The notes under the pieces are model-generated. The model was not told the DNA's origin and made no database searches. It was given only the letters and a program-made list of their open reading frames with translations. The position numbers were made by a program, and so were the translations under genes. A stretch of 64,000 nucleotides of DNA from JBNKWA01 sp050299555 (GTDB lineage: Bacteria > Pseudomonadota > Alphaproteobacteria > Rhodobacterales > Rhodobacteraceae), in contig JBNKWA010000016.1 in assembly GCA_050299555.1 (NCBI GenBank), positions 1-64,000 on the forward strand. Direction: 5' to 3'. Below are positions 18,356 through 25,670 of the stretch, one piece after another (within the stretch, counting starts at the first letter, position 1; each line of letters opens with the position of its first letter).

Positions 18356-19626
18356 CCGACATGACGGCCCCGACCGGGCCGATGCTGGCCGCCGACGGAA
18401 CGCCGCTCAAGAAGTCGCTGGCACGCGCGCTCAGGGCGCAGAAGCTGCGCGCACTTATGCTGATCGCGCCGCTCCTGCTTTTCGTGCTGGTCAGCTTTGT
18501 AGCGCCGATCGCCGACATGCTGTTTCGTTCGGTCCAGAACGATATCGTCGCCGACACCCTGCCCAAGACGGTGGTCGCCCTGAAGGACTGGAGCTATCAG
18601 AGCGGCGAGGTGCCGGACGAGCCTGTCTTTGCCGCGCTGGCGGCCGACCTGCAGGTCGCGGTCGAGGCGAAGTCGCACACCCGCCTGGGACAGCGACTGA
18701 ACTATGAATATTCAGGCATCGCCTCGCTGTTCCGCAAATCGGGCCGTGAAGTCTCGAAATGGGACCTGGCCGCCGATGCACCGTTCCGCGACAAGTTCGC
18801 CGAGATCGACGACGACTGGCTTGACCTCGATGTCTGGCGCACCATCAAGCAATATTCCGGCCGTTACACGGACGGCTATTTCCTGGCGGCGACGGATCTG
18901 CGGAAGACTGCGGAAGGACCGGAATGGGTGCCCGACCGCGACGCAATCTACGTCAAGCTTTTCATCCGCACGCTAGTCATGAGCCTGGCTATCACCGGCA
19001 CCTGCATCCTGCTCGGTTATCCGGTGGCGTTCCTGTTGTCGACCCTGCCGCTGAGGACCTCGAACCTGCTGATGATCCTGGTCCTGCTGCCGTTCTGGAC
19101 CTCGCTTCTGGTGCGCACCGCCTCGTGGAAGGTGCTGCTGCAGCAGCAGGGTGTGATCAACAACACTCTGGTCGCGCTTGGGCTGATCTCGGACACCAAC
19201 CGGCTGGAGTTGATCAACAACCAGACCGGCACCATCATTGCCATGACGCACATCCTGCTGCCGTTCATGATCCTGCCGCTCTATTCGGTGATGCGGACCA
19301 TCCCACCCTCGTACGTGCGGGCGGCGAAATCGCTGGGCGCCAACGACTGGACGGCGTTCTGGCGCGTCTACTTCCCCCAATCGGTGCCGGGGATCGGGGC
19401 TGGCTCGATCCTCGTCTTCATCCTGGCAATCGGCTACTACATCACGCCCGAGCTGGTTGGCGGCACCACCGGTGTCTTCATTTCGAACCGGATCGCCTAT
19501 CACATCTCTTCGTCGCTCAACTGGGGACTGGCCGCCGCACTTGGCACTATCCTGCTGGTGCTGGTGCTGGCGCTCTACTGGATCTACGACCGCATCGTCG
19601 GCATCGACAACGTCAAGCTGGGGTAG
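18352..19626 (+). CDS. ABC transporter permease, PotB type with large periplasmic insertion
   Basis: A 424-residue inner-membrane permease. A first membrane helix (about residues 35-58) is followed by roughly 140 polar residues before the permease core starts near residue 200. The insertion contains DKFAEIDDDWLDLDVW and reads as extracytoplasmic. The coupling loop (SLGANDWTAFWRVYFPQS) is present near residue 325. Such inserted first permeases occur in a subgroup of polyamine-type importers. Its ATG overlaps the DUF1330 stop; the partner permease follows 5 bp after its stop. Confidence 0.9.
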   Translation: MTDMTAPTGPMLAADGTPLKKSLARALRAQKLRALMLIAPLLLFVLVSFVAPIADMLFRSVQNDIVADTLPKTVVALKDWSYQSGEVPDEPVFAALAADLQVAVEAKSHTRLGQRLNYEYSGIASLFRKSGREVSKWDLAADAPFRDKFAEIDDDWLDLDVWRTIKQYSGRYTDGYFLAATDLRKTAEGPEWVPDRDAIYVKLFIRTLVMSLAITGTCILLGYPVAFLLSTLPLRTSNLLMILVLLPFWTSLLVRTASWKVLLQQQGVINNTLVALGLISDTNRLELINNQTGTIIAMTHILLPFMILPLYSVMRTIPPSYVRAAKSLGANDWTAFWRVYFPQSVPGIGAGSILVFILAIGYYITPELVGGTTGVFISNRIAYHISSSLNWGLAAALGTILLVLVLALYWIYDRIVGIDNVKLG

Positions 19627-19631
19627 AGTGA

Positions 19632-20483
19632 ATGGCGCTTCCGATCTATGCCTCGACCGGCCAGAAGCTTTGGTACTATGGCTTCCGCATCATCTGCGCG
19701 CTGATCTTCCTGTTCCTGATCATTCCGATCGCCATCATCGTGCCGCTGAGCTTCAACGCCACCGATTTCTTCACCTTTACCCCCGAGATGCTGCGCCTCG
19801 ACCCGGCGGGCTACTCGCTGAAGCACTACCAGGACTTCTTCACCAACCCAGACTGGACCGGTGCCCTCGCCAATTCGCTGAAGATCGCGCCGATGGCGAC
19901 GTTGATCTCGGTGACCCTGGGCACTGTGGCCGCCATCGGCCTGTCGCAAAGCCACGTGCCGTTCCGTTCGGCAATCATGGCGATCCTGATCTCTCCGATG
20001 ATTGTGCCTTTGATCATCTCGGCGGCGGGAATGTATTTCTTCTATTCGCGTATCGGGCTGCAGGGCAGCTATTGGGGCGTGGTGCTGGCCCACGCCGCCC
20101 TCGGCATCCCCTTCGTCATCATCACCGTCACGGCGACGCTGGTTGGCTTCGACCGTTCGCTGGTCCGCGCCGCGGCCAATCTTGGTGCCAATCCCGTGCG
20201 CACCTTCTTCAAGGTGCAGATGCCGCTGATCCTGCCCGGCGTGATCTCGGGCGCTCTGTTTGCCTTCATCACTTCGTTCGACGAGGTGGTGGTGGTGCTT
20301 TTCGTCGGCTCGGCGGCGCAGACCACCCTGCCCTGGCAGATGTTCCTCGGCCTGCGCGAACAGATCAGCCCGACGATCCTCGCCGTCGCCACGGTGCTGG
20401 TGTCGATTTCGGTGCTGCTGCTAGCTACGCTGGAAATCCTGCGGCGGCGCTCGGAGCGGCTGCGGGGCATGAGCCCGGGATAG
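19632..20483 (+). CDS. ABC transporter permease, PotC type
   Basis: A 283-residue inner-membrane permease of the second-subunit type. The first membrane helix is about residues 18-40 and the coupling loop is AAANLGANPVRTFFKVQMPL. The run FDEVVVVLFVGS is conserved in PotC proteins. It completes the ATPase, binding protein and permease set of the importer begun at 15.7 kb. A GGGGTAG ribosome site lies just upstream. A possible hairpin follows the gene. Confidence 0.9.
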   Translation: MALPIYASTGQKLWYYGFRIICALIFLFLIIPIAIIVPLSFNATDFFTFTPEMLRLDPAGYSLKHYQDFFTNPDWTGALANSLKIAPMATLISVTLGTVAAIGLSQSHVPFRSAIMAILISPMIVPLIISAAGMYFFYSRIGLQGSYWGVVLAHAALGIPFVIITVTATLVGFDRSLVRAAANLGANPVRTFFKVQMPLILPGVISGALFAFITSFDEVVVVLFVGSAAQTTLPWQMFLGLREQISPTILAVATVLVSISVLLLATLEILRRRSERLRGMSPG

Positions 20484-20496
20484 GTTCCTCGGCGCG

Positions 20497-20531
20497 GGTC
20501 CGGTCTTCGGCGCGCGGGTTTGCACCGGACC
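20497..20531 (+). terminator. Possible hairpin after the polyamine-type importer operon
   Basis: GGTCCGGT and ACCGGACC form an 8-bp perfect stem enclosing a 19-nt GC-rich loop, 13 nt after the last permease stop. No T-run follows, so a role in termination is only possible. Confidence 0.3.
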
Positions 20532-20576
20532 GGAGCCGGCACTATGTCAGACTAACCGTCCTGTCCGGGAGCGCCG

Positions 20577-21068
20577 ATGCCCATTGCCGCCCTGTTCCTG
20601 ATCCTTTCCGGCGCCGTCGCCGTGGCCTGGCTTTATCCCGCCTATCGGGTCTTGGCCGGTGCAGTGGTGCTGCTTTTCCTGGGGCTGATCGCCGCCTATT
20701 TCCTGACCACCGGTAGCGAGACGGATCGCGCCACCAGCCGCATCCCGGCCGATGCGCTGGTGCTGGAGGACGTCAAACTGGGCCCGATCGGAACCGCCCA
20801 GCGGCTGACCGGCAGGGTCACCAACCGGTCGGACCGGTACACGCTTTTGGCCTTGGACCTGCGGGTAACGCTGGACGACTGCCCCGAGCCGGACAGCGCG
20901 CCGGAGGAATGCGAGACCATTGCCGAAAGTGACGGAACAGCACTGGTGGATGTGCCGCCGGGACAGAGCCGTGCCTTTCAGGCTGCACTGCGCTTTGCCG
21001 ACGTACCGGAGCCCCATGGCACCATCGTCTGGCGCGAGGCGGTCACCGGAACGCGGGCGAGCGAATAG
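20577..21068 (+). CDS. Small membrane-anchored protein of unknown function
   Basis: A 163-residue protein with two N-terminal membrane helices (about residues 3-20 and 24-42), followed by a soluble domain with short beta-like segments. The domain reads VLEDVKLGPIGTAQRLTGRV, then NRSDRYTLLALDLRVTLDDC, and later PPGQSRAFQAAL. This pattern resembles proteins that carry an extracytoplasmic immunoglobulin-like (FxLyD-like) domain, but I do not recognise the family with certainty. A GGGAG ribosome site precedes the ATG. It is flanked by a transporter operon and a small Lrp-like gene with no visible functional link. Confidence 0.7.
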   Translation: MPIAALFLILSGAVAVAWLYPAYRVLAGAVVLLFLGLIAAYFLTTGSETDRATSRIPADALVLEDVKLGPIGTAQRLTGRVTNRSDRYTLLALDLRVTLDDCPEPDSAPEECETIAESDGTALVDVPPGQSRAFQAALRFADVPEPHGTIVWREAVTGTRASE

Positions 21069-21172
21069 CCCGGTAGGTGCTTCCGCCCGGCGCCGGGCTT
21101 TGCTAGACCGCGAACAAGGGAGACCGTGCCGGCGAGGCGTCGGCATCTCCGGGAACCGGTGAGGATCGCGCC

Positions 21173-21409
21173 ATGAATTGCATCTTCGTGCAGCTGCGCT
21201 GCAGGCCCGGCAAGACCTACGAGGTCGCAGACGCGATCTACAACCGCGAGATCGTCTCCGAGCTGTACTCCACCTCGGGCGACTTCGATCTGCTTCTGAA
21301 GCTCTACGTCCCCGAGGGTGAGGATGTGGGCAAGTTCGTCAACGATCGCATCCTCGACATCCCGAACATCGATCGATCGCTGACCACGCTGACCTTCAGG
21401 GGCTTCTGA
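21173..21409 (+). CDS. Stand-alone Lrp/AsnC ligand-binding (RAM) domain protein
   Basis: A 78-residue protein equal to the C-terminal effector-binding domain of Lrp/AsnC regulators without the DNA-binding part. MNCIFVQLRCRPGKTYEVAD begins the beta-alpha-beta fold, and YSTSGDFDLLLKLYVPEG is the conserved ligand-pocket stretch. Stand-alone RAM proteins form rings and bind amino acids; they may modulate full-length Lrp proteins. The gene is isolated, convergent with the small gene that follows. Confidence 0.88.
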   Translation: MNCIFVQLRCRPGKTYEVADAIYNREIVSELYSTSGDFDLLLKLYVPEGEDVGKFVNDRILDIPNIDRSLTTLTFRGF

Positions 21410-21462
21410 GGTCGACGGGGCGCACCGGGGGTGGTCGGCTGCGCCCGCCTGCCGTCTCGATC

Positions 21463-21696
21463 CTAGTTCGCCGATCCGGTGGTGCCGTTCTTCAAGGGCA
21501 GCGGCACCGGACCCGAGCTGCCGGCGCCATTTGACATCGGCCTCGGCTCGGAGGTGCGGAAGGGGCTCTCCGGGCGCACGCCCCGATCGCGCTCGCTGGC
21601 AAAGCGGTCGCCGAGTTCAATGAAGGTGTCGAGCCTCTTCAGCTCGGCGCGAAGATGCTCGCGGCGTTCCTTGGCGTAGGTAAGAAGATCGCTCAT
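21463..21696 (-). CDS. Short coiled-coil hypothetical protein
   Basis: A 77-residue protein from the ATG at 21696 preceded by a GGGAA ribosome site; an upstream in-frame start would add 22 residues of unlikely sequence. The first half (SDLLTYAKERREHLRAELKR) is strongly helical and charged, followed by LDTFIELGDRFASER. The C-terminal half is Pro/Ser/Gly-rich and looks disordered. I do not recognise the family. It is convergent with the RAM-domain gene, 53 bp apart. Confidence 0.6.
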   Translation of the reverse strand: MSDLLTYAKERREHLRAELKRLDTFIELGDRFASERDRGVRPESPFRTSEPRPMSNGAGSSGPVPLPLKNGTTGSAN

Positions 21697-21829
21697 GGTG
21701 GTATTTTCCCTGGCTGTGGCCCCGGGATCGGGGTCGGTAACAGCCCCAAATTGGCCGACCAATCACGGCACCATTGCGCCGCCGGCGTGACCGATTCACG
21801 ATTTCTTAGCCACGTTGCCGCGTCAGGAT

Positions 21830-22420
21830 TCAGCGCAACAGCATGTGCCGGAAGGCGGAACAGGTCACCGCCACGATCTCGTCGGCAGTCCAGCCACGGC
21901 CGATGGCAAGCTGCTGCCAGCGCGCAGGATGGGTCTCGGACCAGGCCCAGTCGGCGGCGCGGTCGACAGTCCAGCCTTCGGCGAACGCACCTTCGCCCGC
22001 CAGACGGCGCAGCACCGCGGCAAAGACCGCCCGGATTGCCATCATGCGCTCGTCCCAGGCCTCGCGCGCTTCGGGATCGGTGACGGCGGCAGCCATCATC
22101 GCCCCGGCGACCGGCGCGATGGCGTCGTTGTAGCGCAGCCATTCGGCCGTTACCGCCATCAGCGCCTCGGCGGCTGGCCGCCGCACCGCAGCCCGCCGCA
22201 GCGCGCCCTCGAGTCCGCTGCGGGCATCGTGATCGCGCATCGCTGCGTTCAGCAGGCCGCCGCGGCTGCCGAAGAACAGGTACACGGCCTGCCGCGAGAC
22301 CCCCGCCTTCTTCGCCACCCCAACCATGGTGGCTGCTGCCGCCCCCTGGTTACCGAGGATCGTCCATGTGGCCTTCAGGATCTCGCCGCGGGCCTCGCCT
22401 CTCGGTATCCTGTCGCTCAT
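21830..22420 (-). CDS. TetR family transcriptional regulator
   Basis: A 196-residue repressor-type protein. The N-terminal helix-turn-helix is ATMVGVAKKAGVSRQAVYLF followed by FGSRGGLL. The C-terminal effector domain is all-helical. It is divergent from an acyl-CoA ligase gene, and a perfect 15-bp inverted repeat lies in the 66-bp space between them, so it very likely represses the ligase and itself. The effector could be the ligase substrate or its CoA ester, which is inference. ATG at 22420 is chosen over TTG two codons upstream. Confidence 0.92.
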   Translation of the reverse strand: MSDRIPRGEARGEILKATWTILGNQGAAAATMVGVAKKAGVSRQAVYLFFGSRGGLLNAAMRDHDARSGLEGALRRAAVRRPAAEALMAVTAEWLRYNDAIAPVAGAMMAAAVTDPEAREAWDERMMAIRAVFAAVLRRLAGEGAFAEGWTVDRAADWAWSETHPARWQQLAIGRGWTADEIVAVTCSAFRHMLLR

Positions 22421-22432
22421 GCGCAAAGCATA

Positions 22433-22472
22433 TTGACAGGTGTAAAGAAAGGCAATACTTTACACCTGTCAA
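22433..22472. promoter_or_regulatory. Perfect inverted repeat, likely TetR operator
   Basis: TTGACAGGTGTAAAG at 22433-22447 and its exact complement CTTTACACCTGTCAA at 22458-22472, with a 10-nt spacer. Each arm begins with a TTGACA that could be a -35 element reading toward its own gene; a TACTTT lies 17 nt downstream on the plus strand. Overlap of both promoters with the repeat suggests simple repression of both genes. Confidence 0.85.
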
Positions 22473-22486
22473 CAAGTGGTGCGACC

Positions 22487-24013
22487 ATGACCGTCTGGAC
22501 TGGAGATCCGCTCGCCTGGCCCGAAGGGGCCACCCTGCCCTCGCTGCTGGCCGAAGCCGCCGGCGGGGCACCCACCCGCTTGGCGCTGGTCGACGGCGAA
22601 AGCGGCGAAACGCTCAGCTACGCAGAACTGGCCGAGCGAGTCGCGCAGACTGCCACGGGCCTGGCGGCAACGGGTCTCGGCGCTGGCGACCGGCTGGCGA
22701 TCCTGGCCGGCAACGGGATTCCCTGGGTGGTCGCCGCACTGGCGATGCAGAGCCTCGGCGGGGCAGTCTCGGGGCTCAACCCGATGGCACCCGCGCCAGA
22801 GGTCGCGCGCCAGATCGCGGTCCTCGGGCCGCGCGCGGTCGTGGCCGTGCCGGCGCTGATCGAGGCGGTGCGGAATGCCGTCGGTACCGCCATTCCGGTG
22901 ATCTCCCTCGACGCCCTGCCCCTCGGCCGCGACAGGTTGCCGGCACTTGCACGGCCGGAATCGCCTGCCTTCCTGCCTTTCTCCTCGGGCACTACGGGCC
23001 TTCCCAAGGCGGCGCTCATCCGCCAGTCCAACGTGGTCTCGGCCGCCGCAGCCAGCACATTGGCCCTGGGCGTCAGGCCCGACGACCGTTTCCTCGGCAT
23101 CGCGCCGATGTTCCATGTCGTAGGCCCGCTGGTCTTGGCCATGGGCCTCCTGAAGCGCGCCGCCGTCGCACTCGTGCCGCGTCCCGACCCGGTGCTGGCG
23201 ATCGACATCATCGAAAGGCACCGCGTCAGCCTTCTGCCGCTGGTACCGCCCCTCCTGAAGGCACTTGCGCATCACCCGGCCGGCGAGGGTCGCGACTTCA
23301 CCTCGGTCCGGCTGGCGGTCTGCGGCGGCAACACGCTGCCGCCGGGGCTGGAGGAAGCCGCCGGCGCACGACTGGGCGCGCCCGTGGTCCAGGTCTTCGG
23401 CATGACCGAGGTGGTGGGCTCGCTGACTTTCGGCGATCCCGACCACCCCGTGCCGGGCACGGTGGGACGGCCGATGCCGGGAACCGCGATCAGGATCGCC
23501 GACCCCGAGACGGGTTCCCTGCTCGGCCCGGGCAAGGCGGGGGAACTGCAGGGCCGCGGTCCCTGCGCCATCGATAGCTATCTCGGCGACGAGGACGCGA
23601 CGGCGGCGCTGCGGACGCAGGACGGCTGGCTGCGAACCGGCGACCTCGCCGAAGTCGACAGCGACGGCCGGGTCTGGATCCGCGGCCGGCTCAAGGAGCT
23701 GATCAAGGTCCATGCCGGGCAGGTGCCGCCGGCCGAACTGGAGATGCTGCTCGCCACCCATCCCACGGTGGCCGATGCAGCGGTGATCGGACGGCCGAAC
23801 CGCCATACCGGTGAGATCCCAGTGGCCTATGTTGTCTGGCGCACGCCGGCCGACCGGTTCGAGGTGCTGGAGTGGCTGAACGAGCATGTCCTGCCCTACA
23901 AGCGGGTTCGCGCCATCGAGACCATCGACGCCATCCCGCGCAACCCCACCGGCAAGATCCTGCGCCGGCTTCTTATTGAGGAGGACCGGCAACGCGTCGG
24001 CCTGGCGGCCTAG
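22487..24013 (+). CDS. Class I adenylate-forming acyl-CoA ligase
   Basis: A 508-residue enzyme that activates a carboxylate to an acyl-CoA. The A3 motif is FLPFSSGTTGLPKAAL, the A5 motif is VQVFGMTE, the A7/A8 region is GWLRTGDLAEVDSDGRVW followed by GRLKELIKVHAGQVPP, and the A10 lysine is in NPTGKILRRLL. It resembles 4-coumarate/long-chain CoA ligases more than the acyl-CoA synthetase at the window start. A longer in-frame reading that begins on the opposite side of the operator is not favoured. It is controlled by the divergent TetR regulator. It ends 10 bp before the DNA ligase gene. Confidence 0.9.
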   Translation: MTVWTGDPLAWPEGATLPSLLAEAAGGAPTRLALVDGESGETLSYAELAERVAQTATGLAATGLGAGDRLAILAGNGIPWVVAALAMQSLGGAVSGLNPMAPAPEVARQIAVLGPRAVVAVPALIEAVRNAVGTAIPVISLDALPLGRDRLPALARPESPAFLPFSSGTTGLPKAALIRQSNVVSAAAASTLALGVRPDDRFLGIAPMFHVVGPLVLAMGLLKRAAVALVPRPDPVLAIDIIERHRVSLLPLVPPLLKALAHHPAGEGRDFTSVRLAVCGGNTLPPGLEEAAGARLGAPVVQVFGMTEVVGSLTFGDPDHPVPGTVGRPMPGTAIRIADPETGSLLGPGKAGELQGRGPCAIDSYLGDEDATAALRTQDGWLRTGDLAEVDSDGRVWIRGRLKELIKVHAGQVPPAELEMLLATHPTVADAAVIGRPNRHTGEIPVAYVVWRTPADRFEVLEWLNEHVLPYKRVRAIETIDAIPRNPTGKILRRLLIEEDRQRVGLAA

Positions 24014-24023
24014 CGGTCTTGGC

Positions 24024-25604
24024 CTAGCGCGGCGTCAGCAGCGCCTCCAGCGTCTCGATCCGGTCGGCCTCGGCCGGCGGTTTGTCCCACCTGAGCCGGC
24101 TGATGCGCGGAAACCGCATGGCAATCCCCGAGCGATGCCGGGTCGAACGCTGCAGCCCCTCGAAGGCGACCTCCAGCACCAGCCCGTGATCCAGATCGGC
24201 CCGCACCGCGCGCACCGGCCCGAAACGCTCTACGGTATTCTCGCGAACATAGCGGTCAAGGCGGCGCAGTTCCTCGTCGGTGAAGCCGAAATAGGCCTTG
24301 CCCACCGGCACCAGCGCCCCGCCCTGCCAGACCCCGAAGGTGTAGTCGGAATAGTAGCCCGAGCGTTTGCCGTGGCCGCGCTGAGCATAGATCAGCACTG
24401 CGTCGATCACGTAGGGGTCGCGCTTCCACTTGAACCACGGCCCCTTGGGCCGGCCGGCGAGATAGGCGCTGTCGGCGCGCTTCAGCATCAGCCCTTCGAT
24501 CACCGGATCGGGCGGGTCGGCGCGTCGGGCGGCCAACGCCGTCCAGTTGTCGAAGGGAACAAGCGGCGACAAGTCGAAGCGCATGGGGTCGAGCGAAGGC
24601 ATCAGTGCCTCAAGCCGGGCGCGCCTTTGGGTGAAGGGCAGCACCCGGAGATCGTCGCGGCCGTCAATCAGCAGGTCGTAGGCGCGCAGGAAGGCCGGCA
24701 GCCGCGCCATCAACCTCGCGGGCACTGTCTTGCGGTTCAACCGTTGCTGCAAGTCGCCGAAGCCGCCCACCGCTTCGTCACGACGCACCAGCAGCTCGCC
24801 GTCGATGCAGCCATCGAAGTCCATCGCCTCGACGAGATCGGGAAAGGCGCGGCCAATATCGTCGCCCGTCCGTGAGTAGAGCCGCCGCGTGCCGCCCTCG
24901 GCGGCCGCCTGCACCCGGATGCCGTCCCATTTCCACTCGGCACGATAGGCGGAGGGGTCGAGCCGCTCCAGCACCGCTTCGTCGACTGGGTTGGCCAGCA
25001 TCACCGGGCGGAACGGCGCGGCGGCGGCGCTGACCGGCTTCGGTCCGCGCCCTTCGAGCCAGGCGAACAGCGCTTCGTATGGCGGCTCCAGCCCATGCCA
25101 CAGTTCCTCGATCTCGGTGACTGGCACCGGCGCCAGATCGGCCAGCGCCTGCTTGGCGAGGCGCGCCGAGACACCGACCCTGAGGCCGCCGGTGGCCAGC
25201 TTGAGAAAGGCATAGCGCTCCGACGGCCCCAGTCGGTCGAGCAACCCCTCGACAAGTGGCGGCGCCTCGATCCGCGAGACCCGGGCAAGCCGTTCCACCA
25301 GGTCAGCAAGGCCCATGGCTTCGCCGCCGCCGGAGGTGGGCCAGATCAGCGCGATGGTCTCGGCCAGATCGCCGACATAGTCGTAGGAGAGCCGAAACAG
25401 CTCACCATCGACCCTCGCCTCGACGAGCCCACGCAGAAGCGCCGGCTTGACCGAAGGCAGGTCGAGGTCACGAGTGATTGCGGCGAGCGCCAAGCCGCGG
25501 TCGGGGTCGGGCGTCGCAGCGAGATAGGCCGTCAGAGCCCGCAGCTTGCCGCTTCGCTGCGGCGTCAGCACGAGCCGGTCGAGAAGCGAGGCGAAAGGCG
25601 TCAC
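24024..25604 (-). CDS. ATP-dependent DNA ligase, damage-response (LigC-like/cisplatin) family
   Basis: A 526-residue ligase that seals nicks using ATP. The start is GTG giving VTPFASLLDRL, the usual N-terminus of the family; an upstream start adds only 7 residues. An N-terminal domain of about 190 residues precedes the nucleotidyltransferase core, where K225 in RAEWKWDGIR is the adenylation lysine. Further ligase motifs are FDGCIDGELLV and GLMLKRADSAY, and motif V is WFKWKRDP. A C-terminal OB-fold ends the protein. In many proteobacteria this gene sits with a helicase, an exonuclease and a phosphoesterase; none is next to it here. Confidence 0.93.
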   Translation of the reverse strand: MTPFASLLDRLVLTPQRSGKLRALTAYLAATPDPDRGLALAAITRDLDLPSVKPALLRGLVEARVDGELFRLSYDYVGDLAETIALIWPTSGGGEAMGLADLVERLARVSRIEAPPLVEGLLDRLGPSERYAFLKLATGGLRVGVSARLAKQALADLAPVPVTEIEELWHGLEPPYEALFAWLEGRGPKPVSAAAAPFRPVMLANPVDEAVLERLDPSAYRAEWKWDGIRVQAAAEGGTRRLYSRTGDDIGRAFPDLVEAMDFDGCIDGELLVRRDEAVGGFGDLQQRLNRKTVPARLMARLPAFLRAYDLLIDGRDDLRVLPFTQRRARLEALMPSLDPMRFDLSPLVPFDNWTALAARRADPPDPVIEGLMLKRADSAYLAGRPKGPWFKWKRDPYVIDAVLIYAQRGHGKRSGYYSDYTFGVWQGGALVPVGKAYFGFTDEELRRLDRYVRENTVERFGPVRAVRADLDHGLVLEVAFEGLQRSTRHRSGIAMRFPRISRLRWDKPPAEADRIETLEALLTPR

Positions 25605-25670
25605 GAACCGACCTCTACCTCCCAAGTCCTACCCACGGGGCCAGCTTGGATTGGCCGGCAGGCTGTCGGC

